This document shows positions 15,595 to 24,287 of a stretch of 64,000 nt of DNA, piece by piece. Below the pieces are notes generated by a model. It did not search any database. It was given only the letters and a program-made list of their open reading frames with translations, and had not been told where the DNA came from. A program made the translations under genes and the position numbers. Location of the stretch: contig ONND01000001.1 in the NCBI GenBank assembly GCA_900319105.1, positions 62,001-126,000 of the forward strand. The letters are read 5' to 3'. Every line of letters begins with the position of its first letter. Positions within the stretch are counted from its first letter, which is position 1. Source of the stretch: an uncultured Bacteroidales bacterium (GTDB lineage: Bacteria; Bacteroidota; Bacteroidia; Bacteroidales; Paludibacteraceae).

Positions 15595-17118
15595 ATGAGA
15601 AAACTTTTTCTTATTGGAGCACTTGCTCTCGCTTGCGCAATGCAGGCAAAAACGGTTACTCTCAATGTAGCTCAACCGCTGAATCCGGCAACCATCGAGT
15701 ATGATTCGCTGGATGTATGGAAGGAGACCTACAATGAGGAGGACTATGAGACGATTGACTATCAGTCGATGTCTTTTTCCCACGTTGCGTGGACAGACTA
15801 CAATTTCTGGTATGGCTTCACCATCGCGAAATGTCAGGACACTACGTACGCTCAAATGGCTGACCAGTTCCATTGTGTAGCCGGTGGAGGCTTGGCTGGT
15901 AAAGGCACCCCGTATCTGTTGGCATATGCCGCAGAAGGCATGTCCGCAGAACCGCCTTGTGAGGCCTTCTTTGATGCAGCCTATATTCCGAAAGAGGTCT
16001 CTTTCTGCATTGGATCGTGGGCTTTGCATAATGTAACGATTGGTGGTGCTGGGCATACTTTTGCTGCTGGAGACAGCCTCGTTATTGAGATCCAGGGTCT
16101 GGACGAAAACTATGAAGTAATTGACGGAAAGAAAGTTACTTTCTTCCTTGCTGACTATCGTAGCGCTAATGAATCAGACTGGAAATTGAACAATGGTTGG
16201 GAGGCATGTGATCTTTCTGCGCTCGGCGAAGTATATGGTCTTTCTTTCACCATGAAGACGAGTGATGTAGGAGATTGGGGGTCTAACACCGCCCTCTATT
16301 TCGCGCTGGACGGTTTGCAGATCTACAAACCGGAGGAAGTGGCTACCTTTGAGGACATTACCTTGGCAAAGGCGGATACTGTATGGCAAGGGGCGGATGC
16401 ACCTGTTGTAGGTTGGAACAACTGGACAAGCGGTACCTATACTTTCCAAACGTACTATGGAGGTAATTCCGGCTACGGAGATTATTATGCTGCCTTTACG
16501 GTAACGAACGAGAAGGCAAATACTTCTACAGGTATGGCTGAGCCTTATCATTCTGCTTCCGGTGGCGCATACGAAGGAGACAACTTCGCGGTATGGAATA
16601 TGAACTACTACGGCGCAGATACGGTTGCTTTTGATGCACAGGTGGTACCGGGCTTCTTTGTCAATAACACTGCTTATGCTGCCTCTTCGATGGTGAACGG
16701 AGATACGTATGCCAAAAAGTTCGGCGCTGAGGACTTCTTCACGCTCTTCTGCATCGGTGTCAAGAATGGTGCTGCGGTGGATACTGTAGCAGTGGAGTTA
16801 GCCTCCGATGGCGAGTATATCAACGAATGGACATATGTTGACTTGAGTGTACTGGGCGAGATTGACGGGCTTACTTTCGGTATGACCAGTAGCGATGCAA
16901 GCGCGTATGGTATAAACACACCGGCTTATTTCGCAATGGATAATTTCGGTGCAGCTAAACCGGAAGGATATGTAGTTCCGGAACGTGCTAAGTTCCCCGA
17001 GGAGCAAGGTGTTGAGAATACCAACGCGGCTGTAAAGGCGGTTAAGGTGATCCGCAACGGTCAGGTAGTTATTCTCCGTGGTGAGAAAGCGTTTAACATC
17101 CTGGGTGCTGAGCTCTAA
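15595..17118 (+). CDS. Secreted protein with two DUF4465 domains and a T9SS-like C-terminus
   Basis: Exported protein of 507 residues in the B12 locus. A signal peptide (MRKLFLIGALALACAMQA) is followed by two DUF4465 modules (~25-245 and ~250-460). Both carry an aromatic N-terminal part (YNFWYGFTIAKCQD / YGDYYAAFTVTNEK) and the ending DLSxLGEvxGLxFxMxSSD...NTPAYFAMD. The C-terminus (AVKVIRNGQVVILRGEKAFN) is a short sorting-like segment shared with the pectinesterase at 42394-45318. DUF4465 proteins recur in Bacteroidota B12 loci, so a corrinoid-binding role is likely but inferred. The stop overlaps the btuF start by 1 bp. Confidence 0.8.
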   Translation: MRKLFLIGALALACAMQAKTVTLNVAQPLNPATIEYDSLDVWKETYNEEDYETIDYQSMSFSHVAWTDYNFWYGFTIAKCQDTTYAQMADQFHCVAGGGLAGKGTPYLLAYAAEGMSAEPPCEAFFDAAYIPKEVSFCIGSWALHNVTIGGAGHTFAAGDSLVIEIQGLDENYEVIDGKKVTFFLADYRSANESDWKLNNGWEACDLSALGEVYGLSFTMKTSDVGDWGSNTALYFALDGLQIYKPEEVATFEDITLAKADTVWQGADAPVVGWNNWTSGTYTFQTYYGGNSGYGDYYAAFTVTNEKANTSTGMAEPYHSASGGAYEGDNFAVWNMNYYGADTVAFDAQVVPGFFVNNTAYAASSMVNGDTYAKKFGAEDFFTLFCIGVKNGAAVDTVAVELASDGEYINEWTYVDLSVLGEIDGLTFGMTSSDASAYGINTPAYFAMDNFGAAKPEGYVVPERAKFPEEQGVENTNAAVKAVKVIRNGQVVILRGEKAFNILGAEL

Positions 17119-18170
17119 TGTACACCATACACCATACATCGTACACCATTCTCTGTACACTAATGCTTCTTTGCTTCGTGGGCTGTGCCAAACAGCCTGC
17201 GGAGCAGGGTAGTGTGCCCGAGGGGAATAAATATGCCACGGGCTTTCGGATTAACGAGACGGATACGGGCGTTGTGGTAGAGGTTTTTAAACCCTACCAG
17301 TGTCTCTGTGTGAAAGAGCCGATGCGGCGCATCGGTACGATGAGTACGGTGCAAGTGGGTTTTCTGTATGCCTTGGACGCTATTGACTGTCTGGCTGCCG
17401 TCTGCAACCCGGAGCTCATCTACACGCCTGTCAAAGGCAACGAGATTGACCTTGGTGACTCAATGAAACCCTCTGCCGAAAGAACTCTGCAAGCCGGATT
17501 AGATATACTCTTGGCGGTCAATTATGGCCAGTATGATAATCTGGAAGCAATGCGGCTGGAGAAGTTAGGGGTGCCTATCATTTTTATCAACGAGTGGCAG
17601 GAACACTCACCTCTGGCACGTGCTGAGTGGATCCGTGTCCTCGGTGCGCTCACCGGAAAACTGCGCGAAGCCGATTCTATCTTCCACAAAGTGGAAACAC
17701 GCTATAACGCGCTTACAGCGAGTGTAAACAAGCGGTCTTATAGCGCAGCGGTCTCTATCATGTCCGGTAATAATTTCCGCGGCACGTGGTATGTACCAAG
17801 CGGAAAGAACTACTTGGCGTATCTTTTCAAGGACGCAGGTGCGGTTTATCCATTTTATGAGGACGAGCGTGAGACTTCTATCCCCTTGACGGTAGAGGAG
17901 ACCATCCATTATTTCCATGATGCGGATGTATGGGTAGGCGCCGGAGGAAACTCGTTGGAAGAACTCGCCCGGATAGACGAGAAACATACTTGGTTTAAGG
18001 CGTACAAAAACGGCCGTGTCTACAACTGGCGCAAACAACGGCTGCCGAACGGAGCCAATAATTTCTGGGAGCGTGGGGTAGTGCACCCTGAAGAAATGCT
18101 TGAGGACGTTATTCATATCTTGAATAACGCCCCCGATTCAACGCTCCATTTCGCTAATAGGTTGTACTAA
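17118..18170 (+). CDS. btuF: BtuF-like cobalamin ABC-transporter binding lipoprotein
   Basis: Periplasmic cluster A-II (helical backbone) substrate-binding protein, 350 residues, with lipobox FVGC at ~23. Typical elements are EPMRRIGTMSTVQVGFLYALDA, LQAGLDILLAVNYG, EKLGVPIIFINEWQEHSPLARAEWIRVLG and a C-terminal GVVHPEEMLEDVIHILN. Position in the riboswitch operon makes B12 the likely ligand, although iron-siderophore binders look similar. The start codon and signal-peptide n-region (MYTIHHTSYTIL) are written by a 6 x 7 bp array. No btuC or btuD lies nearby. The 3' end overlaps the convergent CWC gene by 17 bp. Confidence 0.85.
   Translation: MYTIHHTSYTILCTLMLLCFVGCAKQPAEQGSVPEGNKYATGFRINETDTGVVVEVFKPYQCLCVKEPMRRIGTMSTVQVGFLYALDAIDCLAAVCNPELIYTPVKGNEIDLGDSMKPSAERTLQAGLDILLAVNYGQYDNLEAMRLEKLGVPIIFINEWQEHSPLARAEWIRVLGALTGKLREADSIFHKVETRYNALTASVNKRSYSAAVSIMSGNNFRGTWYVPSGKNYLAYLFKDAGAVYPFYEDERETSIPLTVEETIHYFHDADVWVGAGGNSLEELARIDEKHTWFKAYKNGRVYNWRKQRLPNGANNFWERGVVHPEEMLEDVIHILNNAPDSTLHFANRLY
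17121..17162. repeat. Heptanucleotide array, 6 x 7 bp, at the btuF 5' end
   Basis: Units tacacca (three copies), tacatcg, ttctctg and tacacta total 42 bp, starting right after the ATG. They encode the n-region and start of the h-region of the signal peptide. Confidence 0.88.
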
Positions 18171-18351
18171 CGGAGATGCTTTTGAGGCAGTTTCTACAGA
18201 GACAATCCTTGTAATGCGTGCGCAGGTATGCGCGCGCATTTTCATTTAAGGTGATACCCACGCATTGACAGAATGCATCGTGGGTACAAACAAAAGATGC
18301 CCCGCAACGAGGGCATACTTTTGCTATTCCTTCATTCCTGAATTCCATCAA
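18154..18351 (-). CDS. Small cysteine-rich CWC-family protein
   Basis: 65-residue protein with eight Cys arranged as CPRCGASFVC, CQC and CLCRNCL, matching the Cys-rich_CWC (zinc-ribbon-like) family. The signature Cys-Trp-Cys is Cys-Gln-Cys here. The LRTHYKDCLCRNCL ending is typical of the family. Function is unknown; metal binding is inferred from the Cys pairs. It is convergent with btuF, overlapping its 3' end by 17 bp, and lies 8 bp downstream of the amylase gene, so it may be cotranscribed with it. The start may be Met1 or Met2. Confidence 0.75.
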   Translation of the reverse strand: MMEFRNEGIAKVCPRCGASFVCTHDAFCQCVGITLNENARAYLRTHYKDCLCRNCLKSISVSTTY

Positions 18352-18359
18352 TATAGCAT

Positions 18360-20207
18360 TTACTTCGTTAGCTTGACGATGACGGTACTGAGTGCAGGTA
18401 CCTCAATATCCGTGCGGTTGAGGTCGACTAATTCGCCATTTAGCGGATTGAACCCAACGGCATTATAGTTGCCTAAAATCTCCGCGTAGGTCTTAGTCGG
18501 AATCCGACGAGCCTCCATAGCGGCGTTAGCAAATACAAACACAGCCTCCTTGTCATTGTAGCGGAAGAATGCGTACGTGTTATCACGTCCTCCGATGAAA
18601 TGCATCGTTTTGCCGAAATGCAGAACCGGTTCTTTCTTGCGCCATTGGAATAGTTTGCTTTGGAAATCAAACATATCCTGCATCTGCGGCGTTACTGCGT
18701 CGCCCAGCGGAAGCGGCATACGGAGTAGGGAATGGCTATTCGGGTCGCCGTCCGCCGTCATGGCATACTCATCGCCGTATAGCAATTGCGGGATACCGCG
18801 CATGGTTGCCAAGAGAACGTACGCCAGTTTCACGCGGCGCGGATCTTTATCTTTGACGATATCGGTGATACGTGCCATGTCATGGTTGCCGAGGAAAGTG
18901 AGCAGTTTATTCACATCCGCGTACATATAATCCATGGTCATCGCGTCATATACACGTGTCAAGCCGTTGCCCCAACCCGTACCGTCGTTCTCTAATGCCT
19001 GACGGATAGCTTCTTCTACAGGGAAATCCATTACGGTAGGCAGGTTCGAATCAAAGCCGTCAAAATTCTTGGTGCCGCTTTGCCAGTACGCTACTGCCGG
19101 AGCCGGACGGGTCCAACACTCGCCTACGATATTGATATTCGGGTACTCCTCTCGGATGGCTTTAAGCCATTGGCTGCCCGGAATCCTCTCGATATACGGA
19201 TAGGTATCCACACGCAGACCGTCCAGATCCGCGAACTCAATCCACCATATAGCCCATTGCTGGAAATACTTCAGCAGATCGGGGTTCTCAAGGTTCATAT
19301 CCGGCATCGGTTTATCGAACCAGCCGCGATTGCTGAGTTGACGGTCGTACTGCGAGGCATTGATATCGTAGTTGGCAGTGAAGACATTATTGGTATTGGT
19401 GAACTCGGGGAACTGGTTGATCCAATCCGGATAGGGCAGGTCTTTCATCCACCAATGAGCAGCACCGCAGTGATTAGGCACCATGTCCATCAATATCTTC
19501 AATCCTTTCTCATGAGCCAGTTGTACCATCTTGGCGTATAGCGCATTGTCTCCATAACGCGGATCAATATGATAATAGTCCGAGCAAGCGTAGCCATGAT
19601 AACTCCAAGCTGCTTCGTCGTCGCCTAACATCGGCGTCGGCCAAATAGCGGTACAGCCGAGTTTGGCGATATGGTCAAAACTATTGATAATACCTTGTAT
19701 ATCGCCTCCGAAACGTCCGTTTACATCCGCTTTATTGGCTTTCTCGCGCGTATCTTTGGTGCTGTTATTACTTTCATTGCCATCTACGAAACGGTCACTC
19801 ATGATTAGATAAACCACATCCGACGCATCGAAACTGTGACGCTCGCGGCTTCCTGCCCGACGCTCGTTGATGACATAGTCATACGTGGCTTTCTTTTTAC
19901 CTTTCTTCAGCGTGATGCGGTACGTGCCGGGCTGGTTGACGTCCATGTTTACGAATAGATAATTCGGGCTCTCGGCATTGTGTTGACCCGTAGGCACAAG
20001 ACCCAAGCATGCTCCGCGCATCGCTTTGCCTTTGACTACCTGTTGTACGCTTACTTGGGCATCCGCCAAATCCTCGCCATGGAAGAGCAAGGTCAACGGA
20101 GTGGTCATGTTGGTCCACCAGCAGAGAGGTTCCACTTGCTGGATCTTTGGTGCGGCAAAAGTCATCTGTCCGATGAGTAATGCTGCTAAAATCAAACTTT
20201 TTCTCAT
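18360..20207 (-). CDS. GH13 alpha-amylase / neopullulanase (SusA-like)
   Basis: Periplasmic alpha-glucan hydrolase of 615 residues with a signal peptide (MRKSLILAALLIGQMTFA). An N-terminal beta-sandwich (~20-120) precedes the (beta/alpha)8 barrel, whose conserved regions are DMVPNHCG (I), DGLRVDTYPY with the nucleophile Asp (II), IVGECW with the acid/base Glu (III) and FLGNHD (IV). A C-terminal beta domain follows. Length and architecture match SusA of Bacteroides. No susCD or other sus genes are adjacent, so it appears to stand alone with the YihY and CWC genes. Confidence 0.92.
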   Translation of the reverse strand: MRKSLILAALLIGQMTFAAPKIQQVEPLCWWTNMTTPLTLLFHGEDLADAQVSVQQVVKGKAMRGACLGLVPTGQHNAESPNYLFVNMDVNQPGTYRITLKKGKKKATYDYVINERRAGSRERHSFDASDVVYLIMSDRFVDGNESNNSTKDTREKANKADVNGRFGGDIQGIINSFDHIAKLGCTAIWPTPMLGDDEAAWSYHGYACSDYYHIDPRYGDNALYAKMVQLAHEKGLKILMDMVPNHCGAAHWWMKDLPYPDWINQFPEFTNTNNVFTANYDINASQYDRQLSNRGWFDKPMPDMNLENPDLLKYFQQWAIWWIEFADLDGLRVDTYPYIERIPGSQWLKAIREEYPNINIVGECWTRPAPAVAYWQSGTKNFDGFDSNLPTVMDFPVEEAIRQALENDGTGWGNGLTRVYDAMTMDYMYADVNKLLTFLGNHDMARITDIVKDKDPRRVKLAYVLLATMRGIPQLLYGDEYAMTADGDPNSHSLLRMPLPLGDAVTPQMQDMFDFQSKLFQWRKKEPVLHFGKTMHFIGGRDNTYAFFRYNDKEAVFVFANAAMEARRIPTKTYAEILGNYNAVGFNPLNGELVDLNRTDIEVPALSTVIVKLTK

Positions 20208-20237
20208 AATGTTATTCGTGATTCGGATGATTCGTAT

Positions 20238-21554
20238 TTATAACTGATTGACCATCACTTGCTCAAGCGTGCTATGCGTCTTCTTCAGTTCCTGGAATTT
20301 CTCCCAGCATGCCTGCATCTCGTCTGAAGGCTTTTGTAGAAATTCCTCTGATCCTTGTTTGTCGATTCGGTCAATCACCATGCCAACGCTTATCTTATGC
20401 GTGTCCAGAGCAGGCTGGAACGTACGCTCTTCTTCCTCCTCTGTATATACCTCGCGGAGGATGCCGGTCTCTACCATTCTGCCCAATAACCGGTTTACAA
20501 GACGGATGGGAAAATGATCGCGAATGGCAAGTTCGTGTGCCGTCAAGGGTGCTTCGTCTGCTTCAAATCGCTTTATAATAATGGATAGCAGGTATAGCAT
20601 TATGAAGTCTTTGTACCGGCGGGACATTCGATTAACATCGTGCTCGTATTCAAATTCTTCGTTATTCTGGATGGCATAACTCATCTCTGCGCCTAATAGG
20701 ATAAGCAGACTCGTGTATTGCAGCCAGGTCATCATAATCGGTATTGTAGCAAAAGCGCCATAGACAATACTGGTGCGGCTTAACATCGCTATCAAATAGA
20801 CCGATAGCATTTGCAACAACTGAAACAGCGTACCCATGATAATGCCGGGGATCAGTCCGTTAATGAACCGCACTTTGGTGTTCGGTATGGCGATGTACAT
20901 CCATGTGAAGACCAGCCAACTCATGAGGAACTGCAAGCATTGGGCGCTTCCTTCATGGAAGAATGCATGCAGTTTCTCTATATGTAATGCAGATTCGACC
21001 GTCGTATGCACGAAGATGTTAATTCCTGCCGAACAGACGATGAGCACAGGGATGAACACGACGATGGCGATATAGGTAGTCGCTTGACGCAGGATGGAGC
21101 GCGAGTTTTGCACATTCCATATCTTGTTGAAAGCGCTCTCCACCGATTGGAAGAACGAATAAATAGCCCATAGCAAAATGAGGATGCCGATACCGATGAA
21201 TACGCCGCCTTGGGTGGTGTCTAAATACCGTTGCACCATGGACATGACGGTGGGAACCATGTTCGTCTCGCCAAGAAACGAATGGTTTAACTGGTTCTCG
21301 ATCACATCCACCATACCAAAACCTTTCGCTACAGCTACGATCATAGCCAGGATTGGCACTACCGCAAAAATCATGGAGTAGGTGAGGCTCTTTGCTTTGT
21401 CATTGAGGCTCTTGCTGTTGAAACCGCGTATTACCAGAACGATTGTACGCACAAATCCATATCCGAAACGGCGAAGAAAACTATCGTTTTCCGTCAATGT
21501 ACGTCGCCACATGTCGTAGCGCAGAAAGCGTATTATATCGGAAATTTTCTTCAT
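20238..21554 (-). CDS. YihY/BrkB family inner-membrane protein
   Basis: Polytopic membrane protein of unknown function (YihY/BrkB family; once misnamed RNase BN), 438 residues. About six hydrophobic helices lie between residues ~40 and 300. The family pattern KAKSLTYSMIFAVVPILAMIVAVAKGFG and the late AFATIPIMMTWLQYTSLLILLGAEMSY segment are present. Residues ~300-438 form a soluble, acidic tail that may be a winged-helix-like domain. The ATG at 21554 was chosen because reading further upstream enters the RNase P RNA. Confidence 0.85.
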   Translation of the reverse strand: MKKISDIIRFLRYDMWRRTLTENDSFLRRFGYGFVRTIVLVIRGFNSKSLNDKAKSLTYSMIFAVVPILAMIVAVAKGFGMVDVIENQLNHSFLGETNMVPTVMSMVQRYLDTTQGGVFIGIGILILLWAIYSFFQSVESAFNKIWNVQNSRSILRQATTYIAIVVFIPVLIVCSAGINIFVHTTVESALHIEKLHAFFHEGSAQCLQFLMSWLVFTWMYIAIPNTKVRFINGLIPGIIMGTLFQLLQMLSVYLIAMLSRTSIVYGAFATIPIMMTWLQYTSLLILLGAEMSYAIQNNEEFEYEHDVNRMSRRYKDFIMLYLLSIIIKRFEADEAPLTAHELAIRDHFPIRLVNRLLGRMVETGILREVYTEEEEERTFQPALDTHKISVGMVIDRIDKQGSEEFLQKPSDEMQACWEKFQELKKTHSTLEQVMVNQL

Positions 21555-21587
21555 GGCATCTCTTTCTCTAATGGAGCCCCCGAAGGG

Positions 21588-21899
21588 AAAGCAGGTCTGT
21601 AAGCCGGGTTCTGTACCCTTTCGGGCGTCTATCATTAATCTCGAGTCGCGTGTTACCACGTGCTTCTCTCGCTTCCTACCCTCCAACTCACGCGAGCAGC
21701 GCTCAAGCGTTGGTTTACTTGGAATTGCAGCCCACAGTATGCTCGTTTCACATCCCTCGTCTCTGTAGCGGTGACCAAACATTGCTGCCTGACGGCCGTT
21801 AACCGTTGTGGTGCTCTGTGCTGCCCGGACTTTCCTCTGCCGATGAGATTAAAGCACGGATGCTTTTCTTTCCCTCCGCAGCGATAGACCGACCTGCTT
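21588..21899 (-). ncRNA. rnpB: RNase P RNA (bacterial type A)
   Basis: Catalytic RNA that matures tRNA 5' ends, about 312 nt. On the minus strand the conserved GAGGAAAGTCCGGGC (P4/J3-4 region) lies ~60 nt from the 5' end. The 3' part contains ACAGAACCCGGCTTACAGAC, which pairs back to form P4. Ends are approximate: 5' AAAGCAGGTCGGTC pairs with 3' GACCTGCTTTCCC. It is four bases downstream of a tRNA-Gly gene and shares its promoter. A long reading frame passes through it but has no coding character. Confidence 0.95.
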
Positions 21900-21903
21900 T
21901 GTG

Positions 21904-21974
21904 AGCGGTGTACGGGAATCGAACCCGCCTCCTCGGCTTGGGAAGCCGATGCACTACCGATGTGCTAACACCGC
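21904..21974 (-). tRNA. tRNA-Gly (anticodon CCC)
   Basis: The cloverleaf is complete: acceptor GCGGTGT pairs with ACACCGC, the D-arm is TAGCACATCGGTAGTGC, and the anticodon arm is TCGGC-TTCCCAA-GCCGA with anticodon CCC. The T-arm is GCGGG-TTCGATT-CCCGT. The encoded 3' end reads TCA, so a full CCA is not encoded. It is followed directly by rnpB on the same strand. Confidence 0.96.
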
Positions 21975-22014
21975 ATTGGGGACGTGTACCTCGTACCTTT
22001 TCCCAAATCGAGTG

Positions 22015-22045
22015 CAAAGGTACAACAAAAATTGCACATATGCAA
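22015..22045 (-). promoter_or_regulatory. Bacteroidota promoter for tRNA-Gly and rnpB
   Basis: On the minus strand TTG (22045-22043) and TACCTTTG (22022-22015) are separated by 20 nt, preceded by the TTGCATATGTG core. It lies ~40 nt upstream of the tRNA. Confidence 0.85.
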
Positions 22046-22336
22046 GCGTTCGGGTATTTTTTTTCAAATAAAATGGAATTTTGTCTTTTGTGGCATTATA
22101 TTAATTGTGGAGCAAGATAGGCTGTTTCGAAGGTTCTGAGAAGGTAGTAGTACGGTATATGATTATTAAGAAGCACCTGCCATTTACCTGTCAATCTCGT
22201 TCGCACTACGTTCGCATCCCGTACGTGCCTGTAAGGTGCTCAACCCTTCTTTCTCGAAAAGGTTAAAAGTTATCAAATTGGGAAATCTGCTTATTTTGGC
22301 ATGTTTTTTGTACGAATAAGGTAAAAAATAAAGCGT
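22046..22336. other. 291-bp gene-free stretch with paired segments
   Basis: No convincing ORF. AGCACCT (22172-22178) can pair with AGGTGCT (22234-22240). GAGAAGG (~22137-22143) can pair with the CCTTCT-containing run near 22245. GTACGG (~22151) can pair with CCGTAC (~22219), which would cross the first stem. This could be the leader of the VWA gene or chance pairing. No consensus promoter was found here on the plus strand. Confidence 0.3.
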
Positions 22337-24172
22337 ATGAAGAAGATATTCTCTGTTTTAGTGGCGGCGTTGATGGGATTCAGCGCAGCGCACGGATGTA
22401 TGAAGAAGAATTCAGTTGTCAACCTTCAGAATTCAGAACTGACTGTTATCGTGATGGATACGACGCAGTCCTTGCTGAATGGCGCGGAGGTCAAGATCGG
22501 TAAAACGGTTTGGACTACCTCTTTCGACGGACGGGTAGTGATCAAGCCTGAGCAGATCGGTAAAGCGAAGAGTCTGACTGTGTCGCACAGTTCTTTTGAG
22601 AGCCGCAAAGTGTCGCTGGATGGTAATGCCGTGGCTATTGTCTCGCTGACTCCGAAACCTCGTAAGACCGGAAAGGACAAAGGCGGGAAAGAAGAGATGG
22701 CGATGACCTTAGGCGCTACTCGCAGGAGTGGAGTAGTCTATAACAAGATGATGGTTGCTGCAGGAGAACCCATGGCAGAGGCAGCCACGATGGATTATGC
22801 TACGATGGAACCCATGCCGGAAGTGGATATGCCTCCACGTATTTTACCGGACATCCCGGTGCCTAATAATGTCCAGGCAGGTATGTTGACGGCCGGCGAA
22901 GTGAATGATTTCGCCAAGTGGGCGTTATGGAGCGCATATCTGGATTCTGCCATCAGTTATCAGCAGACATGGGGTCTCACTCCGAAAATACGCTATACAA
23001 TACAGGTGACGAACAAGAACGGTTATCCCTTTGCCTCCCGTGCCGTGAGCCTCTTGGACGAGAAAGGAAATACACGTTTCCAGGCCGTGACGGACAATAC
23101 CGGCAAAGCAGAGCTTTGGGGTGAAGGAACTCAGATACGTGTGGAGGACCAAGTGATTGCTGCCAAGTCCTGGAGCGAAGGTATCAATGCGCTTATTCTC
23201 GACGAACCTTGTTCTAACGGCCAACCATCAACGACTGACGACCAGAGTGATGTGGATGTGCTATTCATCTTTGACGCTACCGGATCGATGGGCGATGAGT
23301 TGCGCTATCTGCAGGCAGAGATGAAAGATGTTATCGCGCGTGCATCGAATGCAACAGGTGGTCTGGCCATCCGTACAGGCGCAGTTGTTTATCGCGATCA
23401 TGGGGATGAGTACCTGACGCGTATTTCCCGCCTGACGACCGATCTTGCCACGACACAGACTTTCATTGACAAGCAGTCTGCCAATGGTGGAGGTGACTAT
23501 CCCGAAGCGATACCGGAAGCCCTTATGGCAGCGCTCAATAGTGCCGGTTGGGACTCAGAAGCGCGTGCGCGTATCGCGTTCCTTGTATTAGATGCCCCCT
23601 GCCATAGGGATTCGGCTACCTTGGCACTTCTTCACGAACAGATACTCAATGCAGCGGCGCTTGGCGTACGTCTCGTGCCGGTGGTATGTAGCGGATTGGA
23701 CGAGAGTGGGGAATACCTGCTTCGCTCGATGGCGCTGATGACGAACGGTACATCCTTTTTCCTGACCGATGATTCGGGTATCGGACATACGCACCTCAAG
23801 CCGACGACCGACACGCTCAAGGTAGAGCACCTTAACGATATGCTCGTTCGTACGATTGTGGAGTTCAGTATGATGCCGGATTGTACGGGTCATTGGACCG
23901 AAGAGGCAATCAATACCGAAGGTGATTTCGTGCCGAACCCCTTCGAAATCAAGGATTTGACGGAGGAAGAGATCATCGCCAAGGATTCACCTACGACGCT
24001 CTATCTGATTGATATATCCGGCAAACTGATTCATATCTATCAAGGTCGTTTGGAGGATGCCAGTGACAGTCAGTTGTCGCGTCTCCATCTGCCAATGCTC
24101 TCCACTGGCGTCTATTTCGTGAAGGCGTTCTACGACGGCGCATGGCATACAAAGAAGATACTAATTCATTAA
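22337..24172 (+). CDS. VWA-domain lipoprotein with C-terminal sorting-like segment
   Basis: Exported protein of 611 residues. The signal sequence MKKIFSVLVAALMGFSAAHGC carries a possible lipobox. A carboxypeptidase-regulatory-like beta domain (~33-110) follows, then a Met/Pro-rich linker and a second beta domain (~205-275). The von Willebrand A domain has an intact MIDAS DATGSMGDE (~315) and the Thr/Asp sites further on. The last ~80 residues (LYLIDISGKLIHIYQG...STGVYFVKAF) resemble a T9SS type A sorting domain. A lipobox and a T9SS signal together are unusual, so one may be a false call. Ligand unknown. Confidence 0.75.
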   Translation: MKKIFSVLVAALMGFSAAHGCMKKNSVVNLQNSELTVIVMDTTQSLLNGAEVKIGKTVWTTSFDGRVVIKPEQIGKAKSLTVSHSSFESRKVSLDGNAVAIVSLTPKPRKTGKDKGGKEEMAMTLGATRRSGVVYNKMMVAAGEPMAEAATMDYATMEPMPEVDMPPRILPDIPVPNNVQAGMLTAGEVNDFAKWALWSAYLDSAISYQQTWGLTPKIRYTIQVTNKNGYPFASRAVSLLDEKGNTRFQAVTDNTGKAELWGEGTQIRVEDQVIAAKSWSEGINALILDEPCSNGQPSTTDDQSDVDVLFIFDATGSMGDELRYLQAEMKDVIARASNATGGLAIRTGAVVYRDHGDEYLTRISRLTTDLATTQTFIDKQSANGGGDYPEAIPEALMAALNSAGWDSEARARIAFLVLDAPCHRDSATLALLHEQILNAAALGVRLVPVVCSGLDESGEYLLRSMALMTNGTSFFLTDDSGIGHTHLKPTTDTLKVEHLNDMLVRTIVEFSMMPDCTGHWTEEAINTEGDFVPNPFEIKDLTEEEIIAKDSPTTLYLIDISGKLIHIYQGRLEDASDSQLSRLHLPMLSTGVYFVKAFYDGAWHTKKILIH

Positions 24173-24197
24173 AATAACGAAAAAATATGGCATACGC

Positions 24198-24228
24198 TTG
24201 CGTATGTCATTTTTTTTTTGTACCTTTG
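24198..24228 (+). promoter_or_regulatory. Bacteroidota promoter for the carboxyltransferase-serCA operon
   Basis: TTG (24198-24200) and TACCTTTG (24221-24228) are separated by 20 nt, with TTGCGTATGTC and a T tract between. It lies 60 nt before the ATG at 24288. Confidence 0.85.
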
Positions 24229-24287
24229 CAGCCGCAAAGGTTTTAAACCGGAGTCGGTTATATCAGTATCGTAATAAAATACACTAT

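Noticed and set aside
24198..24287. Upstream TTG start for the carboxyltransferase
   Set aside because: It coincides with the TTG element of the promoter, so it cannot be in the mRNA; ATG 24288 is used.
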